28,646 bases of DNA from CAZMRW01 sp964568805 (GTDB lineage Bacteria; Pseudomonadota; Gammaproteobacteria; Methylococcales; Methylomonadaceae): assembly GCA_964568805.1 (NCBI GenBank), contig CAZMRW010000058.1:1-28646 (forward strand), read 5' to 3'. A program made the translations under genes and the position numbers. Shown one piece after another: positions 1 through 6,792 of the stretch. The notes under the pieces were generated by a model. The model did no database searches and had not been told where the DNA came from. It was given only the letters and a program-made list of their open reading frames with translations. Position 1 is the first letter of the stretch, and every line of letters starts with the position of its first letter.

Positions 1-88
1 CGCTTGTTGGGCAGGGATGCCCAAAAAAGCTTTCGCAAAAATAGCTACTCCCCGCGGCTGGCTGTTTTGTATATGTCAATCCTGAGCA

Positions 89-847
89 ATGGCAAAGCTA
101 ATGAAATTACCTTTTATCGTATCGCCGCAATACAGGATCATTGCCCATCGCGGGGCGTCGGCGTATGCACCGGAAAACACCCTGGCTTCGTTTAAATTAG
201 CGGTAGACATGGGCGTAACAGAAATCGAACTGGATGTTCAGCTTTCATTGGATCGGGAAATTGTCATCTGCCATGATTTATCCCTGGAGCGCTATGGCTA
301 CCCCCGAATCGTTGAAAAAATGAACTGGCCAGAATTGTCGGCACTGGATATGGGGTCCTGGTTCTCGCCATTTTTATTTGCAAACGAAAAGCTGTTAAGG
401 CTTCAGGATTTGTTTAAATTATACGACTCCGATATTACCTATCATATAGAGATAAAGGGAAAAGCCGAAAAGCTTCTCGAGCAGGTTTGTCGAATGATCA
501 CGCGTTTCAATTTACGCGACAGTGTCATCATTACCAGCTATTCATTTGAACGTCTGAAGCAGTTGAAATCAATGGCTTTCGCTATTCGATCAGGCTGGTT
601 GGTACCCCGTATCGATCAGGAAGTGGTCGCAAAGTCAGGAGGGCTTGGATTATTCCAAATCTGTCCGAGAGCGGGCTCAGTGACAGAACAGGTTGTTCAA
701 GCGGCTCATACAGTTGTACCAGAAGTCAGAGCCTGGGGGATCAATGGAAGTCGGGAGGAAGTCATCGCATTAATACAAAAGACGATCGATGCAAACTGCG
801 ACGGAACTACCATCAATTGGCCCGACTGGATTGTGCATCGTACTTGA
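89..847 (+). CDS. Glycerophosphodiester phosphodiesterase family protein
   Basis: Predicted cytoplasmic GDPD enzyme of 252 residues that hydrolyses glycerophosphodiesters to glycerol-3-phosphate and an alcohol. The N-terminal motif AHRGASAYAPENTLASF places the first catalytic His at residue 20. The metal ligands follow in EIELDVQ (E47, D49), and the second catalytic His is in VICHD (H62). A later HIEIKGK supplies the usual Glu and Lys. The length fits short bacterial UgpQ-like enzymes, and there is no signal peptide. The ATG at 89 is used, but an internal ATG at 101 (MKLPF) would keep the whole domain and neither has a strong ribosome site. No operon partner is visible. The family is clear; the exact substrate is not. 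Confidence 0.9.
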   Translation: MAKLMKLPFIVSPQYRIIAHRGASAYAPENTLASFKLAVDMGVTEIELDVQLSLDREIVICHDLSLERYGYPRIVEKMNWPELSALDMGSWFSPFLFANEKLLRLQDLFKLYDSDITYHIEIKGKAEKLLEQVCRMITRFNLRDSVIITSYSFERLKQLKSMAFAIRSGWLVPRIDQEVVAKSGGLGLFQICPRAGSVTEQVVQAAHTVVPEVRAWGINGSREEVIALIQKTIDANCDGTTINWPDWIVHRT

Positions 848-1254
848 GTCCAAGTTTATTCATTCAGACGGTCAATGAGTCGCAGGCCTATTGATCAGTG
901 CTGGTCTGTGCTGGTTTGAAACTAACGGGAAAATTCGAATAATATTCTCTTTGAGGATCGGCAGCCGTTCGACCCATGAAAGCACAGCAGCACCGCCCGG
1001 GGAGGGACAGGACTGCCGTTCTCCCCTGGGCAATTTGAGGGGGATGAACGGCTACCTGAGGTTATTGTAATTCCCGAACCTTTCAAGAACCTTACAATAG
1101 CCAGTCAATTTTTTAGATGATCATTTTAATATAGGGTGGAAATTCCATTTTAACTTCATAATTGCAGTTGATATGGTATGGGCACGAGCGATCAGTCTTG
1201 CCACCTAAAATTACGAAGCCTAAAAAAAACCGGCGTTGAGATTTTTTGTAGGGA
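848..1254. other. Intergenic region without a recognisable gene
   Basis: I see no convincing coding sequence in these 407 bases. An 8-base inverted repeat (TATTGTAA at 1063-1070 and TTACAATA at 1092-1099) could form a weak hairpin, but no T-run follows. The stretch near 970-1060 is G/C-rich compared with its flanks and may be the remnant of a repeat; I cannot identify it. Confidence 0.4.
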
Positions 1255-1574
1255 TTAAAAATCCTCAACAGTCAGGATTTTGTATATTTCGTAAGCGGGT
1301 TCCTGATAGGGATGAACGCTGAGCAGTGTGCGCGCGACTTCCTGTATGACCGCATCGGTGCAGATCATTTCCACCTTGTATTCAACCACCTTTTCCAGCT
1401 GATGAGGTTTCCCCAAATAGGACTGACTATCCGCCAACGGCCTGAATTGCCCCTCGCCCCGTACTTGCCAGCAGCATTGATCGTAGGCTTTATAACCCCC
1501 CGCTCCTTTTGCGAACAAGGCGTTTTTTACCGGTTCAAGATGAGACTCCGGAACGTAAAAGTCAATTTATACAT
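1255..1574 (-). pseudogene. NIF3-like small protein, frameshifted near its start
   Basis: An open frame of about 87 residues (1255-1518) contains AKGAGGYKAYDQCCWQVRGE and ends HPYQEPAYEIYKI, typical of the roughly 100-residue NIF3/YqfO-like family (NGG1p-interacting-factor fold). It lacks the family's usual N-terminus. Upstream on the same strand an ATG at 1574 starts MYKL, preceded by a good AGGAGAG ribosome site about 11 bases away, but in another frame. Adding one T to the T4 run (AAAA on the plus strand, 1557-1560) joins them as MYKLTFYVPESHLEPVKNAL, the expected start. So there is a one-base deletion, or a sequencing error, in a homopolymer. The function of these small proteins is not well established. 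Confidence 0.72.
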
Positions 1575-1974
1575 AATAGGCTTCACTCTCCTGCATTATC
1601 ATTTGACGTGGTTAAGCGGATGGTGGATTCAGTCGCATTCTCACCCGACGCGAACCGTCGGAATTTCAACTGCTGAAAGAGCAGGCAGGATTTTATTTAA
1701 ATCCGGCTGCGGTTTAATCCGTCAGCAATTTAAACCCCTATTGCCATCAGCAAGAGAAAAGACGGTCATCTAATCGATATTAAATTGAACTTCCATTAGC
1801 TAAACCCTTTCAAATGAACCGGCAGCTCATTATCAATGTACGATAGAGCCTTTAACTTTAATGTGGGCCTTGAAAGCCTCGGATTTTGAATGCGCCGGCG
1901 AATTAATGATACGGTTCCCGGATTGAGAGCGTACAATGCGTTGCAATTATTTTATTATAAATGGGAAAATGAGC
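1575..1974. other. Intergenic region without a recognisable gene
   Basis: This region of about 400 bases lies between the divergent NIF3-like gene and the secreted-protein gene. It must hold the promoters of both, but no clear -35/-10 pair was found. A plus-strand open frame running through 1312-1773 is mostly the antisense of the NIF3-like gene and looks non-coding. Confidence 0.35.
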
Positions 1975-2361
1975 ATGAATAAAACAAGTTTAGCGTCGGT
2001 GTTATTGGCTTTATCGGTATTTGCAGGCGCCGCGCTTGCTGATATTCAACTGGAATCCAAAGACGAAGTGCAGGGTACCTGGAAGCTGCAATACACCAAA
2101 AACTCTGCATCCGCCAAAGAAACCAATCAGCGGGAAGATACCTGGGTATTTAAAGATGGCAAAGTGACCATTTTAAACATTCCTCGCGAGGGCAGTCATT
2201 ATGACCAAGCGCCTGTGGAGTATGAAATTGACAATGGTAAAATTAAAATTCCTTATATCGGCAGATCCGGGTTTGATATTTTTTCTTTAGTGGATAAAGA
2301 CGACAAGACGATGACGTTGAAAGGAAAATTCGGCGAGTATTATTACTTCAATAAAAAGTAG
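1975..2361 (+). CDS. Small secreted hypothetical protein (lipocalin-like composition)
   Basis: Product of 128 residues counted from the ATG at 1975 (MNKTSLASVLL). The N-terminus is a classic Sec signal peptide: Lys, a hydrophobic core, then a likely cleavage after AGAALA, leaving DIQLESKDEVQGTWKLQY. The mature part is about 105 residues of alternating short beta-like segments (WKLQY, DTWVFKDGKVTIL, YEIDNGKIKIPYI, KTMTLKGKFGEYYYF), which suggests a small beta-barrel or beta-sandwich of lipocalin type. This is inferred from pattern only. It has no Cys and no metal motif. A start six bases upstream (MSMNK) or at 1936 is possible, but 1975 gives the best signal peptide. It stands alone and I do not recognise a named family. 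Confidence 0.75.
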   Translation: MNKTSLASVLLALSVFAGAALADIQLESKDEVQGTWKLQYTKNSASAKETNQREDTWVFKDGKVTILNIPREGSHYDQAPVEYEIDNGKIKIPYIGRSGFDIFSLVDKDDKTMTLKGKFGEYYYFNKK

Positions 2362-2515
2362 CGGTTATACCGATTAAAGGGGCGATGCGTTTGTGTCAGC
2401 CTTCGCCTTATTAAGAACAGAAGATAAGCATATCAAATCGTTTTAAACGACCCATCCTGCAATTTAGCAGCCTTTGGCAGGCTGTTGAAAAAATCGGCGA
2501 ATTACAAATTCCGGT

Positions 2516-2559
2516 TCGATTGACCCGATGTATTTTGGTAAATACATCGGGTCAATCGA
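2516..2559. repeat. Perfect inverted repeat, 20-bp stem and 4-base loop
   Basis: The left arm 2516-2535 begins TCGATTGACCCG and the right arm 2540-2559 is its exact reverse complement, with loop TGGT. There is no T-run on either side, so it is not an ordinary intrinsic terminator. It lies 155 bases past the secreted-protein stop and just before an IS5-type remnant. The preceding GGCTGTTGAAAAA resembles insertion-sequence ends, so it may belong to a mobile or miniature element. Confidence 0.8.
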
Positions 2560-2599
2560 GAAGATCTTGTAACCATTCGGTTTTTGTCGACATTTTCAG

Positions 2600-3250
2600 G
2601 CAATTGCCAGACTATCCTGCGCACTTTCTTGAGGCCTGCGCCAGAGAATCGGGTGCAGACGAATTTTTAGCAGACTCACCAATGTTATAGGCGGCAAACG
2701 TCATCAATGACTGGGTAGCAGCATATGATAATCAGCGATGCTGGGTTTTGCGCAAGTGGCCCACCGTTTTGCTCCAGCCGAAGGCTTGCTCAATCCGCTT
2801 ACGAATCCTGAGGCTGACCTCATATCCCCATTCGGGCGATTTCATCGGCAATGGCACTGCCGCGCAGCGGGATGATATGCCGGGCGATAGGCGGATTGTG
2901 TCGTTTTAACATCGACGATAAGTCCATGTTGATTTTCCATCTGCGTATGCGCCATCCGCCATCTAGCCGAGTTTGACTTCCCTGCCTTTGCCTTTACGGT
3001 AAAGTCTCGCTTCCGGGTCGGTCGTCGAGGCATGAGGCTCGTTGCGGCGCAACTCGCCCTTAAAATCAATTTCAGGATACCAACCACCGCCATTCTGTCT
3101 ATTATCCTTTTTTCAGCCTCGTCCTTCGGTTGGAAATTCCTCTGGGATGATCAGGCTTTAATCAAGGTGCCATCAATACTGAAATGTTCGTCCGATAGTA
3201 AGCCATAGCTTCCTGATTGTTTAAAAACACCGTTGATTCAGTTGATTTCA
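2600..3250 (-). pseudogene. Degraded IS5-family transposase remnant
   Basis: Reading the minus strand across frames gives pieces in the order of an IS5-type DDE transposase. The first is LLSDEHFSIDGTLIKA, then a TGA where Trp is expected (about 3190-3150). Next come WYPEIDFKGELRRNEPHAS, TTDPEARLYRKGKG (3090-2980), and in another frame HTQMENQHGLIVDV (about 2950-2910). The last are RKRIEQAFGWSKTVGHLRK (about 2810-2750) and a short AAYNI C-terminal piece near 2695. At least two stops and several frameshifts separate them, so no functional enzyme is made. The extreme N-terminal part and clear terminal repeats are missing. The boundaries given are approximate. Confidence 0.75.
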
Positions 3251-3365
3251 ACCTCTGATTATTTATGAAGGAGCCAAAAACCGCGCCATGCCTGCAATTA
3301 GTTATTGGCATAAATGTTGCTGGTATACTGTGTAATATCAATATTTTGCTGAGTAAGGACTTTAT

Positions 3366-3539
3366 ATGTCAAGAATAGTTGAAAAATGGATGGATGCCGA
3401 GTTGGTATATGAACAAAACGGCTATTTTTTACGTTTGCTATTGGGTAGTCAAATAAAATCCGTTATCAAACTCATAGCTGAAAATGATGAAGATGCCAGG
3501 AAAAAAGCTCGGCGAGCGATTTATCTATTTCTGGCTTAA
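3366..3539 (+). CDS. Small hypothetical protein (57 aa)
   Basis: The ATG at 3366 opens a 57-codon frame beginning MSRIVEKWMDAELVYEQNGY and ending RRAIYLFLA. An AAGGA ribosome site (in GAGTAAGGACTTTAT) sits about 7 bases upstream, which is the main reason for calling it real. The product is charged and helical-looking, with a basic patch (ARKKARRA) near the end and no signal peptide. I do not recognise the family. It lies between an IS5 remnant and a small secreted-protein gene in a decayed region, so it may be a stray ORF. Confidence 0.4.
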   Translation: MSRIVEKWMDAELVYEQNGYFLRLLLGSQIKSVIKLIAENDEDARKKARRAIYLFLA

Positions 3540-3843
3540 ACACAGTGTCTGGTCTGGATAAACAGAACTTCAAGCTAGAACTACCCCCGTTCAGGCACGA
3601 TTTAAGCCGATTACGTAAAGTTTTATTAGTCACTTGACGCGGCAGAACCGAATATATTTCAACAATCCAAGGCTACCATGAAACCGTACGTTTGGCTTTA
3701 GATGCTTCAACTAAATAATGGTCTATGCTTATATAAAAATTGGAAGCCAGCGGCCAATTCATGATTATGTTTTCAGAACGAATGCCGAATGCCAAATTTA
3801 ACGGCGGTTTGCACGAATTTTATTATTCACCATAGGTATTAAT
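3540..3843. other. Intergenic region without a recognisable gene
   Basis: About 300 bases with no supported ORF, RNA gene or repeat. It should carry the promoter for the small secreted-protein gene at 3844, but no convincing hexamer pair was identified. Confidence 0.3.
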
Positions 3844-4143
3844 ATGGTCAAGTTAGCCCCCCTTCTGTTATTACTCCTCACTTTACCCGTTGCCTCTTTT
3901 GCAGAGTATGACGGCAATCCCAGAGCTATACCTCTACAAACATTTAAGGATAGGTTTACTATGGGAGAGCTAATCGACATATCCTCCGCATATGCGGAGG
4001 ATGCCTTTATACGAAACGCACTATCGAAATTAGCGAGCATGGATGTTGTGGATTTGGATAGTGACGTTATAAAAAAAGATGTGGATTACTTGACATCAAA
4101 ATCAATCCTGTCAGAAAAGAGGGCTAAAGATATTTTAAAATAA
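3844..4143 (+). CDS. Small secreted hypothetical protein (99 aa)
   Basis: The 99-residue product starts MVKLAPLLLLLLTLPVASFA, a strong Sec signal peptide with a likely cut after SFA, leaving a mature part of about 79 residues beginning EYDGNPR. The mature part is acidic and mostly helical-looking, with no Cys and no known motif. An AGGT ahead of the ATG at 3844 is a weak ribosome site. A perfect 22-base palindrome (3981-4002) lies inside the gene and encodes SSAYAEDA. I do not recognise the family; a periplasmic location is inferred from the leader. Confidence 0.6.
   Translation: MVKLAPLLLLLLTLPVASFAEYDGNPRAIPLQTFKDRFTMGELIDISSAYAEDAFIRNALSKLASMDVVDLDSDVIKKDVDYLTSKSILSEKRAKDILK
3981..4002. 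repeat. Perfect 22-bp palindrome inside a coding region
   Basis: Each half is ATCCTCCGCAT or its complement, with no spacer, so the whole site reads the same on both strands. It sits within the small secreted-protein gene. It could be a protein-binding site, a cruciform or chance. Confidence 0.8.
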
Positions 4144-4782
4144 ACATGCCTTTTTCTCGGCATAATCGCTTTCTAATAACAAATGATAACGTTGCTTCCA
4201 ACCAGCAGCGGCTTTTAGAGTGCCATGTTTTCCGGATTTGTCAGAACTAACGTATTAAGAAATGGGTGCTCTGTTACGTTAATCAAAATACTTCTCAGTT
4301 TAAGGTAAGCTATTTCCCCAAAAACTGACCACTATCGATCTTTCGTGATCGATTTAAGTGCACCGTTTAGAAATGATATGTCAACACTTTTCCGTACACA
4401 TGGTTAAGCAGCTGTTTGCTGCAATTCATAGTCAACGGGCGACAGATAACCGTTGGCGGAATGAAGTCGCTCGCGGTTGTAGAACACTTCAATATATTCG
4501 AACACTGCCTGTTTAGCCTCCGCTCGGGTTTGATATATCTGGTGGTGTATAAGCTCGGTTTTTAGGCTGTGAAAGAAGCTTTCCGAAACGGCGTTATCCC
4601 AGCAATTGCCCTTACGGCTCATGCTCTGCCGTATGCCATGCTGCGTTAACAGCGCCCGATGACTTTCCGACGCATATTGGCTGCCTCGATCGGTATGCCA
4701 CATAAGTCCCTTATCAGGTTTTCGCTTCCATACTGCCATCAATAATGCGTCGTTCACCAGTTTAGCCCGCATGTGCTCTGCC

Positions 4783-4798
4783 TTTATGCCCTTGGGTA
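4783..4798 (-). repeat. Miniature insert copy 3 (16 bases)
   Basis: On the minus strand this reads TACCCAAGGGCATAAA. It interrupts orfB between codons for GWSM and AEHMRA, and its removal restores the frame. It differs from copy 2 (TACCCAAAGGGCATAAA) by one A. Confidence 0.75.
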
Positions 4799-5277
4799 AT
4801 TGACCAGCCAACCACTTGCCGGGAATAGAGATCAATCACCACGGCCAAATACAGCCAGCCTTCCTGAGTATGGATATAGGTGATATCGCCGGCATAGACC
4901 TGATTGGGCCGATCCACGTTAAACTGACGATCCAGATGGTTAGGTGCAATCGGCTGATCATGCTTGGAGTTCGTTGTGGCTTTGAATTTACGCTTGGTTT
5001 TGCAGGTTAACCCAGCCTCTCGCATCAGACGGCCTATTCGCCGGCGACTGACCGTCCGGTCTCGGCCTAATAAGGCAGCCTTAAGGCGGCGAGTTCCGTA
5101 GGTTGCTCGACTTTTATTGAACTCACTTTGCAGGATACCCGTAAGATCGGCATCGTCTTTTTCAGCCGTGGTGGGCGCGCGATGCAACCAATCATAATAG
5201 GCGCTTCGGGATACCTGCAGGAACCGACACATGGGGTTCACCGCAAATTCCGTTGCATGCTGTTTGATCCAGGCGTA

Positions 5278-5294
5278 TTTATGCCCTTTGGGTA
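5278..5294 (-). repeat. Miniature insert copy 2 (17 bases)
   Basis: On the minus strand this reads TACCCAAAGGGCATAAA. It sits directly after GTGAAG, the likely orfB start, and is followed by TACGCC, so a TAC flank is repeated on both sides. Removing it gives the expected orfB opening VKYAWIKQH. Confidence 0.75.
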
Positions 5295-5296
5295 CT

Positions 5297-5611
5297 TCAC
5301 CGTTGGTCCTTGGCGAAGTACGCCGCCGCCTTTTTTACCCTAAAGGGCACAAGTAACAAATCACGCTCCTCGGTCAGGCGGGCGACTTCTTTTTTGAGGC
5401 GTTTGAGTTCGTCGTAAATATGCTCGTCGGTTCGTACCGTTTTATCGTTCTCCTTAGGACGGCTGTATTTGCTGATCCAGGTGTGCAAGGTATTGACGTT
5501 AATACCGAGATCTTTGGCGACCTGAGTGATGGGTTTATCTGATTCATTCGCCAGCTTGACGGCTGAAGCTCTAAATTCGGCTGTATAAATATTGGGTTTT
5601 TCTGGTTTCAT
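5297..5611 (-). CDS. IS3-family transposase orfA (helix-turn-helix subunit)
   Basis: This 104-residue DNA-binding subunit of the IS3 transposase starts MKPEKPNIYTAEFRASAVKL. An HTH follows (ITQVAKDLGINVNTLHTWISKY, about residues 28-49), then a leucine-zipper-like coiled coil (ELKRLKKEVARLTEERDLLL, about 68-87). The end KKAAAYFAKDQR is typical. Six extra residues (LVPFRV) precede it because of an in-frame 18-base insert (5336-5353). The A6G slippery heptamer (A AAA AAG) used for -1 frameshifting into orfB follows the insert directly. The ORF is open, but the altered zipper-to-frameshift spacing and the broken orfB make activity unlikely. Confidence 0.85.
   Translation of the reverse strand: MKPEKPNIYTAEFRASAVKLANESDKPITQVAKDLGINVNTLHTWISKYSRPKENDKTVRTDEHIYDELKRLKKEVARLTEERDLLLVPFRVKKAAAYFAKDQR
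5336..5353 (+). repeat. Miniature insert copy 1 (18 bases, inverted relative to the other two)
   Basis: On the plus strand this reads TACCCTAAAGGGCACAAG, the same motif as copies 2 and 3 but in the opposite orientation. It adds six codons to orfA (LVPFRV). Removal restores ERDLLKKAAAYFAK, the usual family sequence. Confidence 0.75.
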
Positions 5612-5668
5612 TTGGATTCACTCTTTTTTGAGAGTATTTTAAAGAGTGTGTCCGGCTTAGTGTAGCCA

Positions 5669-6135
5669 CTTCATGTCGGTATGGTCGCTCCACCGGCGTG
5701 CGCGACCTCGGATACCGTTGTGTAATGAGTTAAATCAGGCAAAGTCGGATTGATGCTTGGGGTATGACACTTTACACAGTCACGGTTTAATATCGATGCA
5801 ATTTTCTCGTTATATTCAGGTTCGTCGGCTCCATGATGTATCCATTGCGTGATGACATCCTTATCGCTTAAATAGGTCAGATTTGATTTCATAATCCCAT
5901 TAATGGCTGTGCCTAAACGGGTTTGGTGGCTTCCTCCATGATAACTGATGACGACATCTTCCACCGACAGTCCGGCTTTGCCGTCCAGTCCCTGATGGGT
6001 GTAATACAAATTAGCCAGAGCTGTCAGATAGCCGACACCTATGGTAAGCAGAAAAACAGTATTTAAAATTCTTTCGCTGATCGAAATATCTTTAAAGCGC
6101 CTAAATTTTCTTCGTTCGTAACGTTCTTCGTGCAT
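5669..6135 (-). pseudogene. Membrane-anchored c-type-cytochrome-like protein, truncated at an IS junction
   Basis: From the ATG at 6135 the frame encodes 154 residues. A basic N-terminus (MHEERYERRKFRRFK) is followed by one membrane segment (about residues 25-46, NTVFLLTIGVGYLTALANLY) and a periplasmic region. A c-type heme motif CVKCH lies at C120, C123 and H124, followed by PSINPTLPDLTHY. The frame stops at a TGA (5671-5673) three bases from the IS3 end. Searching the far side of the IS by eye showed no continuation, so the C-terminal part is missing. It may have been lost with the IS insertion, which lacks a target duplication. A TTG at 6162 could also start it. The specific family is not certain. 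Confidence 0.65.
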
Positions 6136-6792
6136 AATATTTTTGAGGCGGTAAGAATACAATTATGGGGAATTGATCCAGTCAGATCATATTGAAATCC
6201 TTCGGGTAGAGTCCGTTGAAGCTCCCGTTCCATCCGGCCGCCTACAGGCGAAACGGGTTTGTATATCTCAAGGCCGGATCAATGATTGAATTGGGTCAGT
6301 TGAAGGCAAGGCCGCATTGCCTTGCCCTTGCTTTATGATGCAACCGAATCCGTTCCGTTGAAGCGGTTGGTATAATTCAACTTAACAACCACCCGCTAAA
6401 AGCGGGTGGTTGTTAAGTTTATGAACTTTCAGAGGCTGATCATCGTCATTAGGTGCGAAAGTCGATTGAATTATTTATGCAATAGTTAGTTCAATTTATG
6501 GATCGAAATGACTCAAGGGCTGCTGGCAGCGAAAGACGTGATGTTTCCTATCGGCGCAGGCTAAGCCAGATGAGTTAATAATGCGCGTGATGGGCGGGCT
6601 CCCTTTCGAAGAGAACGAAACACGGTCGCAGATTTAGACCAGGATAATGACTTGTTCCCTTGAGCTTTACGAAGTCAATGTCAGGTTAACGAAAGCGATC
6701 TGGGCTATGCTTGTGGTGGAAGCATCTGCTCCGTATAACGAAATTTGTATAGCTAATTCGTGCATTTATCAATCTTAGCAAGTGAGACAGTC
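6136..6792. other. Gene-poor region upstream of the acyltransferase fusion
   Basis: I see no supported gene in about 650 bases. The region includes a strong hairpin at 6379-6419 and a short stem AAGGCAA/TTGCCTT near 6303-6322. It must also carry the promoter of the gene starting at 6793, but no clear -35/-10 pair stands out. Confidence 0.4.
6379..6419. repeat. Perfect inverted repeat, 19-bp stem and AAA loop
   Basis: The left arm 6379-6397 (AACTTAACAACCACCCGCT) and right arm 6401-6419 are exact reverse complements around AAA. A short TTT run overlaps the end. No gene immediately upstream on either strand would need a terminator here. It could be the end hairpin of an IS200/IS605-type relic, an orphan terminator or part of a small RNA. 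Confidence 0.8.

Larger units (their letters stand above)
4404..5300 (-). pseudogene. IS3-family transposase orfB (DDE integrase), disrupted by two short inserts
   Basis: This is the catalytic subunit, read in two frames. The upstream frame contains NPMCRFLQVSRSAYYDWLHR, the HTH_21 region ATYGTRRLKAALL and the DDE start YAGDITYIHTQEGWLYLAVV. The downstream frame contains LMWHTDRGSQYAS and the final Glu region NCWDNAVSESFFHSLK. The frame breaks where a 16-base insert (4783-4798) sits; deleting it restores GWSMAEHMRAKLVNDA. A 17-base insert at 5278-5294 separates the likely GTG start (5300) from YAWIKQH. The inserts add 33 bases, which is why the last part returns to the normal -1 frame relative to orfA. 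All DDE residues survive, but no continuous protein is made. Confidence 0.85.
4379..5668 (-). mobile_element. IS3-family insertion sequence, 1290 bp, with three short internal inserts
   Basis: The element is bounded by imperfect terminal inverted repeats that match at 16 of 22 positions. The left end reads inward TGTCAACACTTTTCCGTACA from 4379; the right end reads inward TGGCTACACTAAGCCGGACA from 5668. It holds the two-frame transposase genes orfA and orfB on the minus strand, with an A6G slippery site near the orfA end. No 3-4 base target duplication is visible at the junctions (ATA on the left, CTT on the right), which suggests a neighbouring deletion or recombination. Three 16-18-base inserts interrupt the coding frames. 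Without them the element would be about 1239 bp, normal for this family. Confidence 0.85.

Noticed and set aside
4..195. 63-codon frame at the window start
   Set aside because: It overlaps the GDPD start in another frame and has no supporting motif; the GGGCA/TGCCC pair at about 9-23 is too short for a terminator.
1312..1773. 153-codon plus-strand frame
   Set aside because: About half is antisense to the NIF3-like gene and the rest shows no family pattern or ribosome site.
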